Part shown: positions 33,719-42,411 of the stretch, one piece after another
Numbering within the stretch: position 1 is the stretch's first letter
Layout: each line of letters starts with the position of its first letter
Source of the DNA: AC-32 sp963754265
Lineage (GTDB): Bacteria > Actinomycetota > Thermoleophilia > Gaiellales > Gaiellaceae
DNA: 64,000 nt
NCBI GenBank assembly: GCA_963754265.1
Contig: CAVWFB010000004.1
Coordinates: 143,741-207,740, forward strand
Reading direction: 5' to 3'
Notes under the pieces: model-generated
Database searches by the model: none
What the model was told of the DNA's origin: nothing
Seen by the model: only the letters and a program-made list of their open reading frames with translations
Made by a program: the position numbers and the translations under genes

Positions 33719-34498
33719 ATGGCAACGGTGACTCCCACGGTCGTCCGGCTGGCTCGCGGCTACGTGGCCGTGAGCGGCCCCGAGGCGGGCGACTTCCTCG
33801 AGCGGATGGTCTCGAACGAGGTCGTGTCGCTGGAGCCGGGCGAGGCGCGGCCGGCGCTGCTGCTGACTCCCAAGAGCCGCATCGTCGCGCCGCTACGCGT
33901 CGTGCGCGAGGGACCTGACGCCTTCCTGCTGATCACCGAAGCCGAGCTCGCCGAGGCCGTCGCCGCCACGCTGACGAGGGCCCGGTTCGCGGCAAAGTGC
34001 GAGATCGCGGTCAGGCCGTTCCACGGGTACCTCCACCTGGGCGAGGCCGAGGGAGTCCCGAACGACGACTACGGAGTCGAGGCCTACGAGAGCTGGGGCG
34101 AACAGGAACGCGAGGCCGCTCCGGCCGACGAGCTCGAGCCGCTGCGGATCGAGGCGGGAACGCCTGTTTGGGGCAAGGAGCTCGACGGGAGCGTGCTTCC
34201 CGCCGAGGCCGGCCTCGACCAGACCCACATCTCGTTCACGAAGGGCTGTTACCCGGGCCAGGAGCCGATCGCGCGCCTCCACTACCGCGGGCATCCGAAC
34301 CGGCGGCTCCGAGTGCTCGAGGTCGAGGCAGCGAGCCCGGGCGACGAGATCCTCTACGGGGAGAGGACGGTCGGACGCGTGACGAGCGCCGTCCCCGGCC
34401 GTGCCCTCGGCTTCGTCAGGCGGGAGGTTCCGGATGACGCCGAGCTGCGAATCGGCGGCGCCGAGGCGCGGCTACACTTGACGCCCCCGCGCCCGTAG
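33719..34498 (+). CDS. ygfZ: Folate-binding YgfZ/GcvT-like protein
   Basis: A 259-residue member of the YgfZ family (IBA57 in eukaryotes), which uses tetrahydrofolate and helps assemble or repair Fe-S clusters. The signature is QTHISFTKGCYPGQEPIARLHYRG (the KGCYxGQE box). The N-terminal GYVAVSGPEAGDFLERMVSNEV is the folate-domain start, and the C-terminal beta-barrel contains GERTVGRVTSAVPGRALGFVRRE. The aminomethyltransferase catalytic Asp region of GcvT is not evident. The last three codons and stop overlap the 5' end of the downstream tRNA-Arg. Confidence 0.88.
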   Translation: MATVTPTVVRLARGYVAVSGPEAGDFLERMVSNEVVSLEPGEARPALLLTPKSRIVAPLRVVREGPDAFLLITEAELAEAVAATLTRARFAAKCEIAVRPFHGYLHLGEAEGVPNDDYGVEAYESWGEQEREAAPADELEPLRIEAGTPVWGKELDGSVLPAEAGLDQTHISFTKGCYPGQEPIARLHYRGHPNRRLRVLEVEAASPGDEILYGERTVGRVTSAVPGRALGFVRREVPDDAELRIGGAEARLHLTPPRP

Positions 34499-34561
34499 CT
34501 CAGGGGATAGAGCGCTGCCCTGCGGAGGCAGAGGTCGCAAGTTCGAATCTTGCCGGGCGCA
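34489..34561 (+). tRNA. tRNA-Arg, anticodon GCG
   Basis: Folds to a perfect cloverleaf of 73 bases: acceptor GCGCCCG with CGGGCGC, D arm GCTC/GAGC, anticodon stem CTGCC/GGCAG with loop CTGCGGA, T arm GCAAG/CTTGC with TTCGAAT. The anticodon at 34-36 reads GCG, for codon CGC (and CGU). The discriminator is A and CCA is not encoded. Most bacteria instead use ACG (inosine) here. The first 10 bases overlap the YgfZ-like gene. Confidence 0.93.
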
Positions 34562-34591
34562 TCGCCGCAGAGGACCGGAGCCCTCGGCAGG

Positions 34592-34957
34592 TCAGTGGAT
34601 CATGAAGACGTACGACTTCAGCTTGCTGGCCGGGTCTGCGTCTGTGTCGGCGTCGCCCTGCACGTATTCCGCGGCCACCTCGGTCTCCGCATAGCCTGCG
34701 CCTGCCTCGGCCTCCTCCGCGTACGCGGTCATCTCGCCCTCGCCATCGGGAGGCACCCCGCCACCGTGCTTGAGGTCGTCCTCGAGTGCCGTTCCCAGCT
34801 CGTCGAGCTTCTTCACCACGTCGTCCGAGAGCCCGTCGAACACATCCTTCGTCTTCGGAAGAAGGTCGAGGTTCTTGGGATTCAGGCCTCGACTGGTGAA
34901 GTACCTCTTCTTGTATTCCGAGAGCTCCTCGGTCTGGTCGGCGTCATCACCTGTCAT
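34592..34957 (-). CDS. Small acidic protein of unknown function
   Basis: A 121-residue protein that starts at ATG 34957 after GGAGG. It is strongly acidic and low in cysteine. The first 70 residues (EELSEYKKRYFTSRGLNPKN and DVFDGLSDDVVKKLDELG) look like a small helical domain. An Ala/Glu/Gly-rich unstructured segment follows, and the C-terminus SKLKSYVFMIH is basic and hydrophobic. The split of ordered leader-like part, flexible acidic part and short hydrophobic tail recalls peptide-precursor proteins, but no maturation enzyme is adjacent. Convergent with the tRNA. Confidence 0.65.
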   Translation of the reverse strand: MTGDDADQTEELSEYKKRYFTSRGLNPKNLDLLPKTKDVFDGLSDDVVKKLDELGTALEDDLKHGGGVPPDGEGEMTAYAEEAEAGAGYAETEVAAEYVQGDADTDADPASKLKSYVFMIH

Positions 34958-35089
34958 TGCGTCCTCCTCCTGTCGATCGGGACGAATATCCCGAGCGCAC
35001 CGGGCTCGTGTCAAGGCTGACAAAGGCGAGTCGGCGAGCTAACCACACGCGCGGGAGTCGGCGGCGGCGATATGTGAGGCTCCCCGCCG

Positions 35090-36023
35090 ATGACCATCGC
35101 GCTTCAGGTGCTCGTGTCAGGGCTCGCCGCCGGTGCGGTTTACGGGCTCTTCGCGGCCGGGTACTCGCTCATCTACCGGCTCACGGGAATCGTCCACTTC
35201 GCGTTCGGCGACCTCGTCGGGCTCGGGGTCTTCGCCACGTTGCTCGTGCTGGCGGGGACGACCCCCGTCTCGCAGGCGGGTGCTACCGAGCCGCGGTTCG
35301 TGCTCGCGCTGATCGTCGGACTCGTGCTCTGCGTGGCCGCTGGAACCGCCACCTATGTCGGGATCGTGCAGCCGTACCTGTCGCGCGGCTCGACGATCGG
35401 CTGGGTCGCCGGCACGGCGGCCGTGGCATTCGCGATCCGCGCGGTGATCGGAGCGACCTTTCAGCGCTCGAGCTACGTCTTCCCCGACCCGCTCCCATTC
35501 CACGACATCGGCCGCTCGGGATTCGTCCGGATCGCCGGCGCCCAGGTGCAGGCGCGCGCCTTCTTTGTGATCGGCCTGGCGGTCGCTCTCGCGCTCGGTT
35601 CGGCGTGGTTCCTGGAGCACACGCGGTATGGCCGGGCGCTTGCGCGCGGTGGCCGACGACGCCGAGGGCGCCCGCTTCGTGGGCGTGCCCGTCGAGCTGC
35701 TGGTCGCGCTCGCGTTCGGCCTCGTCGGCGCGCTCGCGATGATCGCCGCGATCGCCGCTGCTCCGGGCGAGGCGGTCAACGCGAACACCGGCACCCTGCT
35801 CGGGCTGAAGGGGCTCGTCGCGGCGCTCGCCGTCCGGTTCGGGCCGCCGTTGTGGGCCTTCGTGGCCGGTCTCGTGCTCGGCGTGGTCGAAGCGGCCATC
35901 GCCAACGTCCACATCGGGAGCTGGCAGCTCGGACCCTCGTATCGCGAGGTGCTGCCGATCGCGTTCGTCCTGCTCTTCATCTCGCTGTGGCCCTCGCCCG
36001 AGGCAATAGAGGAACACGAGTGA
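35090..36023 (+). pseudogene. livH: Branched-chain amino acid ABC transporter permease LivH with one frameshift
   Basis: The first 180 residues are a normal LivH permease (VLVSGLAAGAVYGLFAAGYSLIYRLTGIVHFAFGDLVGLG, with the typical NFAHG-like turn as HFAFGD). At about 35.64 kb the frame shifts, and the rest (LRAVADDAEGARFVGVPVELL, VNANTGTLLGLKGLVAALAV, PSYREVLPIAFVLLFIS) continues in another frame to the stop at 36021-36023. One extra base would explain it. The gene heads an ABC operon with livM-livG and a binding protein. If the break is real the transporter lacks one of its two permeases. Confidence 0.82.
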
Positions 36024-37849
36024 GCGCGCTTCCGCAGACGGCGGTGGAGCTGCGGCGGGCCGTCGCCGAGGCCCGCGCCGGCTGGAGCCGGCAGGGATGG
36101 CTCGCGCTCGCGGCGGTCGTGGTCGTCGCGCTCGTTCCCCTCCTCTCGCTCCCCGGCGTGCGCCTGGACGCGCTCGCGAACACGCTCTACCTGGCGCTGG
36201 CTGCGACGGCGCTCGGGCTCACGGTCGGCTCGGCGGGTCTCCCCTCGCTCGGCACCGGCGCCTTCATGGCGATCGGTGCCTTCACCTCGGCTCTGCTGGT
36301 CGCCCGATCGGGCTGGCCCGTCGAGCCTGCCGCGCTCGCAGGCGCGGCGGCGGCGCTCGTCGCAGGCCTCCTCTCGGGCGGCGTCGTGCGCTTGCGCCGG
36401 GCCTTCGTGGCCGTGAGCACCTGGCTGCTCGCCTGGCTCGTCTGGCTGTTCCTGCTCGCCTTCCCGTCGGTCTCGGGCGGCTCGCAGGGATTGATCCTTC
36501 CCCAGAAGACGCTGCTCGGGCTCGACGCCACCCCGACCGTCCACTTCGAGGTGGCGCTCGCCCTGGTGGTGCTCACCGCACTTGCGATTGCGGCCGCGCG
36601 TCGCGGCGCACCTGGGCTCGAGCTGTCCGCGCTCAGGCAGGCTCCGGCGCTCGCCACCTCGCTCGGCGTGGGTCTCGCCTCGCGCCGCCTTGCCGCCTTC
36701 GCCGCGACCGCGACGCTCGCCGGGCTCGCCGGGGCGCTCGCGGTTCAGCTTCAGGCGGTCGCCGACCCGAACGCCTACGACCCGTTTCTCTCCTTCAAGC
36801 TTCTCGTGGCTGTCCTGCTCGGAGGAGCGGCCGCGACGCTCGGGCCCGCTGCCGGGATCGGAGTCCTCGGGCTGATCAGCCTCGTGTCGGGGCCGTTCGC
36901 CCGGCTTCTCCACCTGCCGCTCGAGCGGTTCGACACCGCCGTGGCCGCGATCCTGCTCGTGTTCGTGTTGGCGCTCGGCGGCGAGGGGATCGTCCCCTGG
37001 GTGCTCGCCCGGCTCCAGCGCAAAGAGCGCCCGAAGCGATCACCGGCCGCGCCGGCCGCGCCGGCCGCGCCGCCTCCGCGCGAGCCGGTCCTGCGAGCCG
37101 CCGGCCTGAGGAAGGCGTTCGGCGGCGTCGTGGCGGTCGACGGGCTGGCTCTCGAGCTGGCCCGGGGCGAGACCACCGCGCTGATCGGCCCGAACGGCTC
37201 CGGCAAGACGACCGCGCTGAGGCTGATCTCCGGCGCGTCGCGGCTCGATTCCGGCCTGGTCGAGCTCGGCGGGAGCGACGTCACCGAGAGGAGCACCGCG
37301 GAGCGCGTTCGGCTCGGCATCGCGCGCACCCTGCAGACCACCTCCGCGTTCACGGAGCTCACGGCCCTCGAGAACGTGCTCGTCGGCCGCGGCGTCCGTC
37401 GCCCCTTCGCCGGCCTCGTGCGGACCGCGCTCGCCACTCCGCGCGCCCGCCGCGAGGCGGAGGCCGCGGAGACCGCCGCGCTTCAGGCGCTCGCGGTCGT
37501 CGGGCTCGAGCGCGCCGCGGACACGCCGGTGCCGGAGCTGACGAGCTCGCAGCGGCGGCTGGTGGCACTCGCCGCCGCGCTCGCGACGGAGCCCGACGTC
37601 CTGCTCGTGGACGAGCTGGCCGCCGGCGCCGGTGCCGACGAGCTCGACGGTCTCGCCGCGGTCGTCGACCGGATCCGGGAGCGCGGCGTCGCGCTGCTCG
37701 TCGTCGAGCACAATCTCCGGCTCGTCCGGCGGGTCGCCGATCGCGTCGTCGTGCTGGCCGCCGGCGCGACGGTCGCCGAGGGCTCGGTGGCCGAAGTGGC
37801 CGCCAGCGGCGTCGTCCAGCGGGCTTATCTCGGCACCCAGCGTCTATAA
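36020..37849 (+). CDS. Fused LivM permease and LivG ATP-binding protein
   Basis: A 609-residue fusion. Residues about 1-335 are a LivM-type permease with ten or so hydrophobic segments; ASLGVGLASRRLAAFAATATLAGLAGAL is the EAA-like cytoplasmic loop region. After an Ala/Pro linker (SPAAPAAPAAPPPRE), residues about 355-609 form an ATPase with Walker A GPNGSGKTT and Walker B VLLVDELAAG, where Leu replaces the usual Pro after DE. The ABC signature, normally LSYGxQRR, reads LTSSQRR, lacking Gly. No LivF follows. The start is GTG 36020, overlapping the livH stop as GTGA. Confidence 0.9.
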   Translation: MSALPQTAVELRRAVAEARAGWSRQGWLALAAVVVVALVPLLSLPGVRLDALANTLYLALAATALGLTVGSAGLPSLGTGAFMAIGAFTSALLVARSGWPVEPAALAGAAAALVAGLLSGGVVRLRRAFVAVSTWLLAWLVWLFLLAFPSVSGGSQGLILPQKTLLGLDATPTVHFEVALALVVLTALAIAAARRGAPGLELSALRQAPALATSLGVGLASRRLAAFAATATLAGLAGALAVQLQAVADPNAYDPFLSFKLLVAVLLGGAAATLGPAAGIGVLGLISLVSGPFARLLHLPLERFDTAVAAILLVFVLALGGEGIVPWVLARLQRKERPKRSPAAPAAPAAPPPREPVLRAAGLRKAFGGVVAVDGLALELARGETTALIGPNGSGKTTALRLISGASRLDSGLVELGGSDVTERSTAERVRLGIARTLQTTSAFTELTALENVLVGRGVRRPFAGLVRTALATPRARREAEAAETAALQALAVVGLERAADTPVPELTSSQRRLVALAAALATEPDVLLVDELAAGAGADELDGLAAVVDRIRERGVALLVVEHNLRLVRRVADRVVVLAAGATVAEGSVAEVAASGVVQRAYLGTQRL

Positions 37850-37859
37850 GCTCGGCTCC

Positions 37860-39095
37860 GTGCGCCGGCTCGCTTTCCTCCTCGCCGGTCTCGCGCTGAT
37901 CGCTGCCGGGTGTGGCAAGAGCTCTGGCGGGGACTCCACGGGCCGGCTCGTCGTCGCCGTCGACGTGCCCGTGACCGGCAGCCCGTACGTGGCCCAGACC
38001 GTCCGCAACGGCGTTCGGCTCGCCACGGACAACGTCAACGGGAGCGGCGGCATCCGCGTCGGCTCACGCAACTACCGGCTGGCGGTGAAGCTCTACGACA
38101 ACCACCTTTCGGCCCGGCAAGCCGTCGAGAACATGCGCCGGGCACTAGACGCCGGAGCCGTCGCCGTCGTGACCGACGGCACCGGGGTCGACGCCACCTG
38201 GCAGATCGCCAACCGGGACCACGTCCCGATCGACATCGCCTACGACGGCGGCACCGGGCTGGTGGATGCGGAAACGCGGCCCAACGTCTTCCGGATCGCG
38301 CCGACGAACCGTGGGATCGCGTTCCGCCTCGCCGAGTATCTGATCCCCAAGAAGCTGAAGGTCGCCCTGGTCAGCGACGACAGCGCCTACGGAAGGCAGG
38401 GCGCGGCAGACGTCGCGCACGCGTTCTCGGGGAACCCGGAGTCGGTTGCGACCAAGCTGACCGTGCCCGCGGGGGAGACGGATCTCTCGCCGCAGATCCT
38501 GCGCCTGCGCCGGTCGGGCGCAACGGCCCTGCTCGTCTGGGGCCAGCCGCCGGCGATCGCGGCCGTGCTCTCGGCCGCCCGCACCATCGGCTGGAACGTG
38601 CCCGTCTTCACCCCTCCCACAGGCGCTGACCCCTTCGTCCGCCAGCAGCTCGCAGACCACCCGGCCTGGGTCGACGGGCTCACGTTCGCCTCGGGTCGCA
38701 TGACCGCCGAGGTCGGCCCCGCGCCGTTCCTGAACTTCCAGTCCCAGTACGAGTCGACGTACGGCGTCGACCGCGTCGGAGTCAAGAACGCGGCCGGTCA
38801 ACCGGTCTTCCAGCCGCCCGAGTTCGCCATGTACTCGAGCGACTTCGTCCACGTCCTCGTCGCCGCGATCACGAAGGCGGGCTCGGTCGAGCCCGAGAAG
38901 ATCCTGAGGGCGCTGAACGAGGTCACGACGCAGGGTGCCAACGGCGACGAGCGGGGCTTCAACGAGCACAGCCACGAGGGCGTCGTCGACGACGACGTCT
39001 ACTTCGCTCGCTTCAAGGACATGGTCTACAGCCCGGTGCACGACGACCCGCTCTCGGCGACGCTCCCGGCGATCCCGCAGACCTCGGCCGGGTGA
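37860..39095 (+). CDS. Periplasmic-type substrate-binding lipoprotein of a Liv-family ABC transporter
   Basis: A 411-residue lipoprotein: lipobox LALIAAGCGKSS at about 10-21, then a type I periplasmic-binding fold of the LivJ/LivK/amide family (TGSPYVAQTVRNGVRLATDNVNGSGGI, followed by DGTGVDATWQIANRDHVP and VALVSDDSAYGRQGA). The ligand (branched-chain amino acids, amides or urea) cannot be set. The start is GTG 37860, 10 bases after livM-livG. The SBP is last of the ABC genes here, whereas it is often first. Its TGA overlaps the next gene's GTG. Confidence 0.9.
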   Translation: MRRLAFLLAGLALIAAGCGKSSGGDSTGRLVVAVDVPVTGSPYVAQTVRNGVRLATDNVNGSGGIRVGSRNYRLAVKLYDNHLSARQAVENMRRALDAGAVAVVTDGTGVDATWQIANRDHVPIDIAYDGGTGLVDAETRPNVFRIAPTNRGIAFRLAEYLIPKKLKVALVSDDSAYGRQGAADVAHAFSGNPESVATKLTVPAGETDLSPQILRLRRSGATALLVWGQPPAIAAVLSAARTIGWNVPVFTPPTGADPFVRQQLADHPAWVDGLTFASGRMTAEVGPAPFLNFQSQYESTYGVDRVGVKNAAGQPVFQPPEFAMYSSDFVHVLVAAITKAGSVEPEKILRALNEVTTQGANGDERGFNEHSHEGVVDDDVYFARFKDMVYSPVHDDPLSATLPAIPQTSAG

Positions 39096-40288
39096 GCCTG
39101 CGCCGCGGCGCGTGTCTGGGCGGTCTGGCGGTGACAGTCACTGTCACCGCGTTCCCGGCTGTTTCGGCGGGAGCCGCGGTGGAGCAGGTGCTGTTGCCCG
39201 GCCCGACGCCCTACCCCACCCCGAGCCCGCCGCTCGCTGCAACGGGTGTCTTGCCGACGAGGCCTCTGCCGTTCACGATCCACGCGCGCGTGGCCGAGCG
39301 CGTCCACGCCGGTGTCGGCCCGGACGGCGAGATCGTCTCCCTGCGCGCGCTGCACCGGCTGGCCCTCACGGGCAAGGGCGACTACCTGATCGTCATCGGG
39401 GCGCCGGTCGAGGACGTCCATGCGGGCCCGGGCTCGCAGTCCGAGCCGGGGCTACGGATCGGCCAGATCCTCTGGTCCGGCTTCTCGCCCGGGAAGAAGC
39501 TGCTGGTGGCCGACGCCGAGCTGAGCGCAGGCGCTGCTGCACGGTTCCTGCCGCTGCGGCTCCGTGTCATTCGAACCGGCGATCGGTACTCGCTGACGGT
39601 CACGAACGCGACCACCCTCTCCGAGACCGCGTACCAGGCAAACGCGGTTTCGCGGCAGCTCGCGAGGCTGCTCGACCGGACGAGAGCGCAGTCGCTGGCC
39701 GGGGAGCGGCTCGAAAGCGCTTACGCGTCCGTCGAGGGCCGGGTGCGCCAGCGGCCGGCCCGCATCGCCGCGCCGGTTGCCGTCGAGGGCGTGCTCCGCT
39801 TCCCGACCGTGCCTGCCTCGGTGCGCGGAGCCACGCTTCGCGGGAGGTCGGTCTCGTTCTCTGCGGTCCTCGGCGACGCGAGCCCTCTCTCGCTCCGAGT
39901 GGACGTCCGCGGCGGCGGGACGCCGCACCTGCGGCTCGTCGCTGAGCCGACGAAACTCGTCCGGGCCCTGGCTCCCCCGGCGGCCTCGAGCTGGGTGGCG
40001 GCGCTGCGCAAGCGGCCGATTCCCAGCCGCGTGCTGTTGCGCACGCTGATCGACACGCGGATGCAGCTCGTCCGCTCCGACCAGTACCAGGCCTTCCTGG
40101 CCAACCCGGATCCGCAGGGCGCGGCGAAAACGGTCTACGTCTACGCCTCGGCCGCCGCACCGACGCCAAAGGGTTCGCCGCCAGTGGAGTCAAGCTCCGG
40201 GGACGGGGATGCGCTCGTGCTCGCGCTCGCGCTCGTGGGCTCCGTGGTGGCCATCGCCGCCGCCGTGGTTCTCTGGGCTCACAGCTGA
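39092..40288 (+). CDS. Exported, C-terminally anchored protein of unknown function
   Basis: A 398-residue protein with a signal peptide (LGGLAVTVTVTAFPAVSAGAAV), a Pro-rich segment (GPTPYPTPSPPLAATG) and a large domain of about 270 residues. It ends in a transmembrane helix (ALVLALALVGSVVAIAAAVVLWAHS), typical of a cell-surface protein. The internal segment LVRSDQYQAFLANPDPQGAAK is not matched to any family that I know. GTG 39092 overlaps the SBP stop, so it is translated with the ABC operon and could act on or sense the same ligand. Confidence 0.7.
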   Translation: MSLRRGACLGGLAVTVTVTAFPAVSAGAAVEQVLLPGPTPYPTPSPPLAATGVLPTRPLPFTIHARVAERVHAGVGPDGEIVSLRALHRLALTGKGDYLIVIGAPVEDVHAGPGSQSEPGLRIGQILWSGFSPGKKLLVADAELSAGAAARFLPLRLRVIRTGDRYSLTVTNATTLSETAYQANAVSRQLARLLDRTRAQSLAGERLESAYASVEGRVRQRPARIAAPVAVEGVLRFPTVPASVRGATLRGRSVSFSAVLGDASPLSLRVDVRGGGTPHLRLVAEPTKLVRALAPPAASSWVAALRKRPIPSRVLLRTLIDTRMQLVRSDQYQAFLANPDPQGAAKTVYVYASAAAPTPKGSPPVESSSGDGDALVLALALVGSVVAIAAAVVLWAHS

Positions 40289-40344
40289 GCGCTCGAGACG
40301 AGCGGCCAGATCTGCTTCATTCCGAAGCAGTAGCCTGCGGCCCC

Positions 40345-41274
40345 GTGCCGCTCTACCTGACCGAGACCGAGGTCGGCGAGCTGCTGGCGGCGGCAGATGT
40401 CCTCGACGCGGTCGAAGCCTGCTTCCGCCGGCTGGCGGCCGGCGAGATCGAGAACGCGCCACGCCGACGGACCCGGTTCGAGGACGGATCCCTGGCCGTG
40501 ATGTGGGCGGTCGACAACGAGCTCGGGCTGGCCGGGCTGAAGTCCTACGCCGCGGGGCACGAGCGCACGTCGTTCGTGGTCGTGCTCTTCGAGACGGAGA
40601 CGCAGACCCTGGCGGGGGTGATCGAGGCCGACAAGATGGGCCAGCTGCGCACCGGCGCGGCGAGCGGCGTGGCCGCGAAGTACCTCGCGCGGGAGGGAGC
40701 GACCTCGCTCGGGGTCATCGGGTGCGGCTGGCAGGCGCGCTCCCAGGTGGCTTGCATCCGGGAGGCGGTGCCGTCGATCGAACGTGTCGTCGCCTTCTGT
40801 CGCAGCGAGGATCGGCTGGACGAGTTCTGCAAGGAGGTCGGGGCCGAGGCCGGCGAGAGCCATCGCGACCCAGCCGAGCAGGACGTGGTGGTGACCGTTA
40901 CGACCTCGCGCGACCCCGTGCTGCGCGGCGAGTGGCTGAGGCCCGGCGCACTCGTCTGCGCCGTCGGCGCGAACGACCCTCGCCGCCGCGAGCTCGACAA
41001 CGCCGTCCTCGAGCGGGCCGCGTTCGTCTGCTGCGACTCGCTGGAGCAGGCGAAGCGCGAGTCGGGCGACCTGATCGAGCCGGTCGAGGCGGGCGTTCTC
41101 GACTGGCTCGAGGTGCACGAGCTCCAGGAGGTGGTGGCGGGGGAGCTGCCCGGCCGGCAGGACCCCGACGACATCGCCGTCTTCAAGTCGAACGGCCTCG
41201 CCGCATGGGATGTCGCCGCCGGTTCACTTGCGCTCGAGCGCGCACGCGAGCGCGGCGTGGGAACAAAGCTCTAG
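40345..41274 (+). CDS. Ornithine cyclodeaminase/mu-crystallin family oxidoreductase
   Basis: An intact 309-residue NAD(P)-dependent enzyme. LTETEVGELLAAADVLDAVEACF opens the substrate domain. The nucleotide site is LGVIGCGWQARSQVACI (GxGxQA), and the partner motifs include KMGQLRTGAASGVAAKYLA, AEQDVVVTVTTSRDPVLRGEWL and VAVFKSNGLAAWDVAA-like end. The Lys at the start of the KSYAAG stretch is the family's catalytic lysine position. Ornithine cyclodeaminase, alanine dehydrogenase and delta-1-pyrroline-2-carboxylate reductase share this fold. Follows the ABC operon; GTG 40345. Convergent with the next gene, sharing CTAG at their stops. Confidence 0.88.
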   Translation: MPLYLTETEVGELLAAADVLDAVEACFRRLAAGEIENAPRRRTRFEDGSLAVMWAVDNELGLAGLKSYAAGHERTSFVVVLFETETQTLAGVIEADKMGQLRTGAASGVAAKYLAREGATSLGVIGCGWQARSQVACIREAVPSIERVVAFCRSEDRLDEFCKEVGAEAGESHRDPAEQDVVVTVTTSRDPVLRGEWLRPGALVCAVGANDPRRRELDNAVLERAAFVCCDSLEQAKRESGDLIEPVEAGVLDWLEVHELQEVVAGELPGRQDPDDIAVFKSNGLAAWDVAAGSLALERARERGVGTKL

Positions 41275-41522
41275 GGCAGTCTCTGCCGCTCGGCCTGGAC
41301 GTTCGTCTCCCCGAGCGCGCGGATCACCTCGGGGCGGTCGAGCAGGCGCGCGAGCTCCTGTGGAGTCGCCCGGTTGCGAACGTACGGGTCCTCGAGGATC
41401 TCGGTGAGCGGGCGGCCGCGCTCGTGCTCCCGGATCACGTAGGCGGAAAGTCGCTCCTCCTTCGAGGAACGCGTGGACAGGAACGAGAACGGGTTGCGCA
41501 GGAATTCCGACAGCCTGGCCAC
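41271..41522 (-). CDS. Small charged protein of unknown function
   Basis: An 83-residue helical protein (MARLSEFLRNPFSFLSTRSS then KEERLSAYVIREHERGRPL) that starts at GTG 41522. The sequence has good coding character and a repeated pattern of Arg/Glu-Leu heptads. No function is recognised. Its stop shares the CTAG tetranucleotide with the stop of the convergent ornithine cyclodeaminase-like gene. Divergent from 41560. Confidence 0.65.
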   Translation of the reverse strand: MARLSEFLRNPFSFLSTRSSKEERLSAYVIREHERGRPLTEILEDPYVRNRATPQELARLLDRPEVIRALGETNVQAERQRLP

Positions 41523-41559
41523 GATTCGATCCTAGCGAGTGCCGGAGTATGGTCCGCAT

Positions 41560-41901
41560 GTGAGAAAGCGGTCGTCCGCCCGGTTCGCGGAGCGTGAGGT
41601 GCACGGTGTCGACGACCGGGGCGAGCCCGAGCGGATCGTGATCTGGATCGAGCGCCTCCCCGGAGCGCTCTGGGCAGTGGGACGGGCGGTGAACCCGCAG
41701 CACCGGCCGAGCGAGGAGCCGCGGCGCGAGGACTACGTCTTCCAGGGCTACGAGCTGACGGACGCGCTCGAGGCCGCGAACGGCACGCTCAGCGACGACT
41801 CCAGGGTCTCGGCCCAGGACGGGCGCCAGGCCGAGGCTAAGCCGTTCGAGCGGAACGAGCTGCTGAAGCCGCTCGAGCGCTGGTTCTTCGGGCGCGCGTA
41901 G
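41560..41901 (+). CDS. Small protein of unknown function
   Basis: A 113-residue protein (VRKRSSARFAEREVHGVDDR, followed by PERIVIWIERLPGALWAVGR). It looks like a small beta/alpha domain with a predicted partner-binding surface, and the C-terminus is basic. GTG 41539 would add seven residues; I prefer GTG 41560. It reads opposite to the 41522 gene, and both sit between the ornithine cyclodeaminase-like gene and the DtxR gene. Not recognised. Confidence 0.65.
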   Translation: MRKRSSARFAEREVHGVDDRGEPERIVIWIERLPGALWAVGRAVNPQHRPSEEPRREDYVFQGYELTDALEAANGTLSDDSRVSAQDGRQAEAKPFERNELLKPLERWFFGRA

Positions 41902-41904
41902 GCG

Positions 41905-42345
41905 CTAGCTCCCCTGTTTCGGCCATTCCAGGTCGGCGTTCGGAATGGGGTCTCCGTGCGGGTCGTGCGTAGGAAAGCCGAGCGCGCTGTCGATCCGGGC
42001 CTCGAGCTCCTCGGAGAGGACGTGCTCGAGCCGGTCGGCCTCGTCGTGGACGGAGTCGACGTGTAGCCCGAGCGTCTTGGCGAGGTAGAGCTCGAGCAGC
42101 CGGTGGTGCCGGATCACCTCGACGGCCACCTTCTCGCCGGCCGGGGTCAGGCGGACGCCGCGATAGGGCGCGTGCTCGACGAGCTTCAGCGCAGCCAGCT
42201 TCTTGACCATTTCGCTGGCCGAGGCGGGCGAGACTTTCTGCTCTCGCGCGAGCGCGGTCACGGAGACGCGGCCGCCGTCGGTCTGGAGGTGGTACAGCTC
42301 CTTCAGGTAGTCCTGGATCGCGTCGCTGAGTACCGGCTTCGACAC
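41905..42345 (-). CDS. DtxR/MntR-family metal-dependent transcriptional repressor
   Basis: A 146-residue regulator: winged helix at 1-75 (LSDAIQDYLKELYHLQTDGG, VSVTALAREQKVSPASASEMVKKL) and a metal-binding/dimerisation domain (EVIRHHRLLELYLAKTLGL, DEADRLEHVLSEELEARID). It ends without the C-terminal SH3-like domain of DtxR, which matches MntR-sized proteins. Fe2+ or Mn2+ would be the co-repressor. The start is GTG 42345. Divergent from mqnD; a shared regulatory region of 66 bases lies between them, so it could regulate mqnD. Confidence 0.92.
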   Translation of the reverse strand: MSKPVLSDAIQDYLKELYHLQTDGGRVSVTALAREQKVSPASASEMVKKLAALKLVEHAPYRGVRLTPAGEKVAVEVIRHHRLLELYLAKTLGLHVDSVHDEADRLEHVLSEELEARIDSALGFPTHDPHGDPIPNADLEWPKQGS

Positions 42346-42411
42346 GGGCTCAGTGTACGGCGCGGTTGATACGGTCAGGCTTCTGCGCCCCTGGTAGCCT
42401 CCGGCGCTTCC

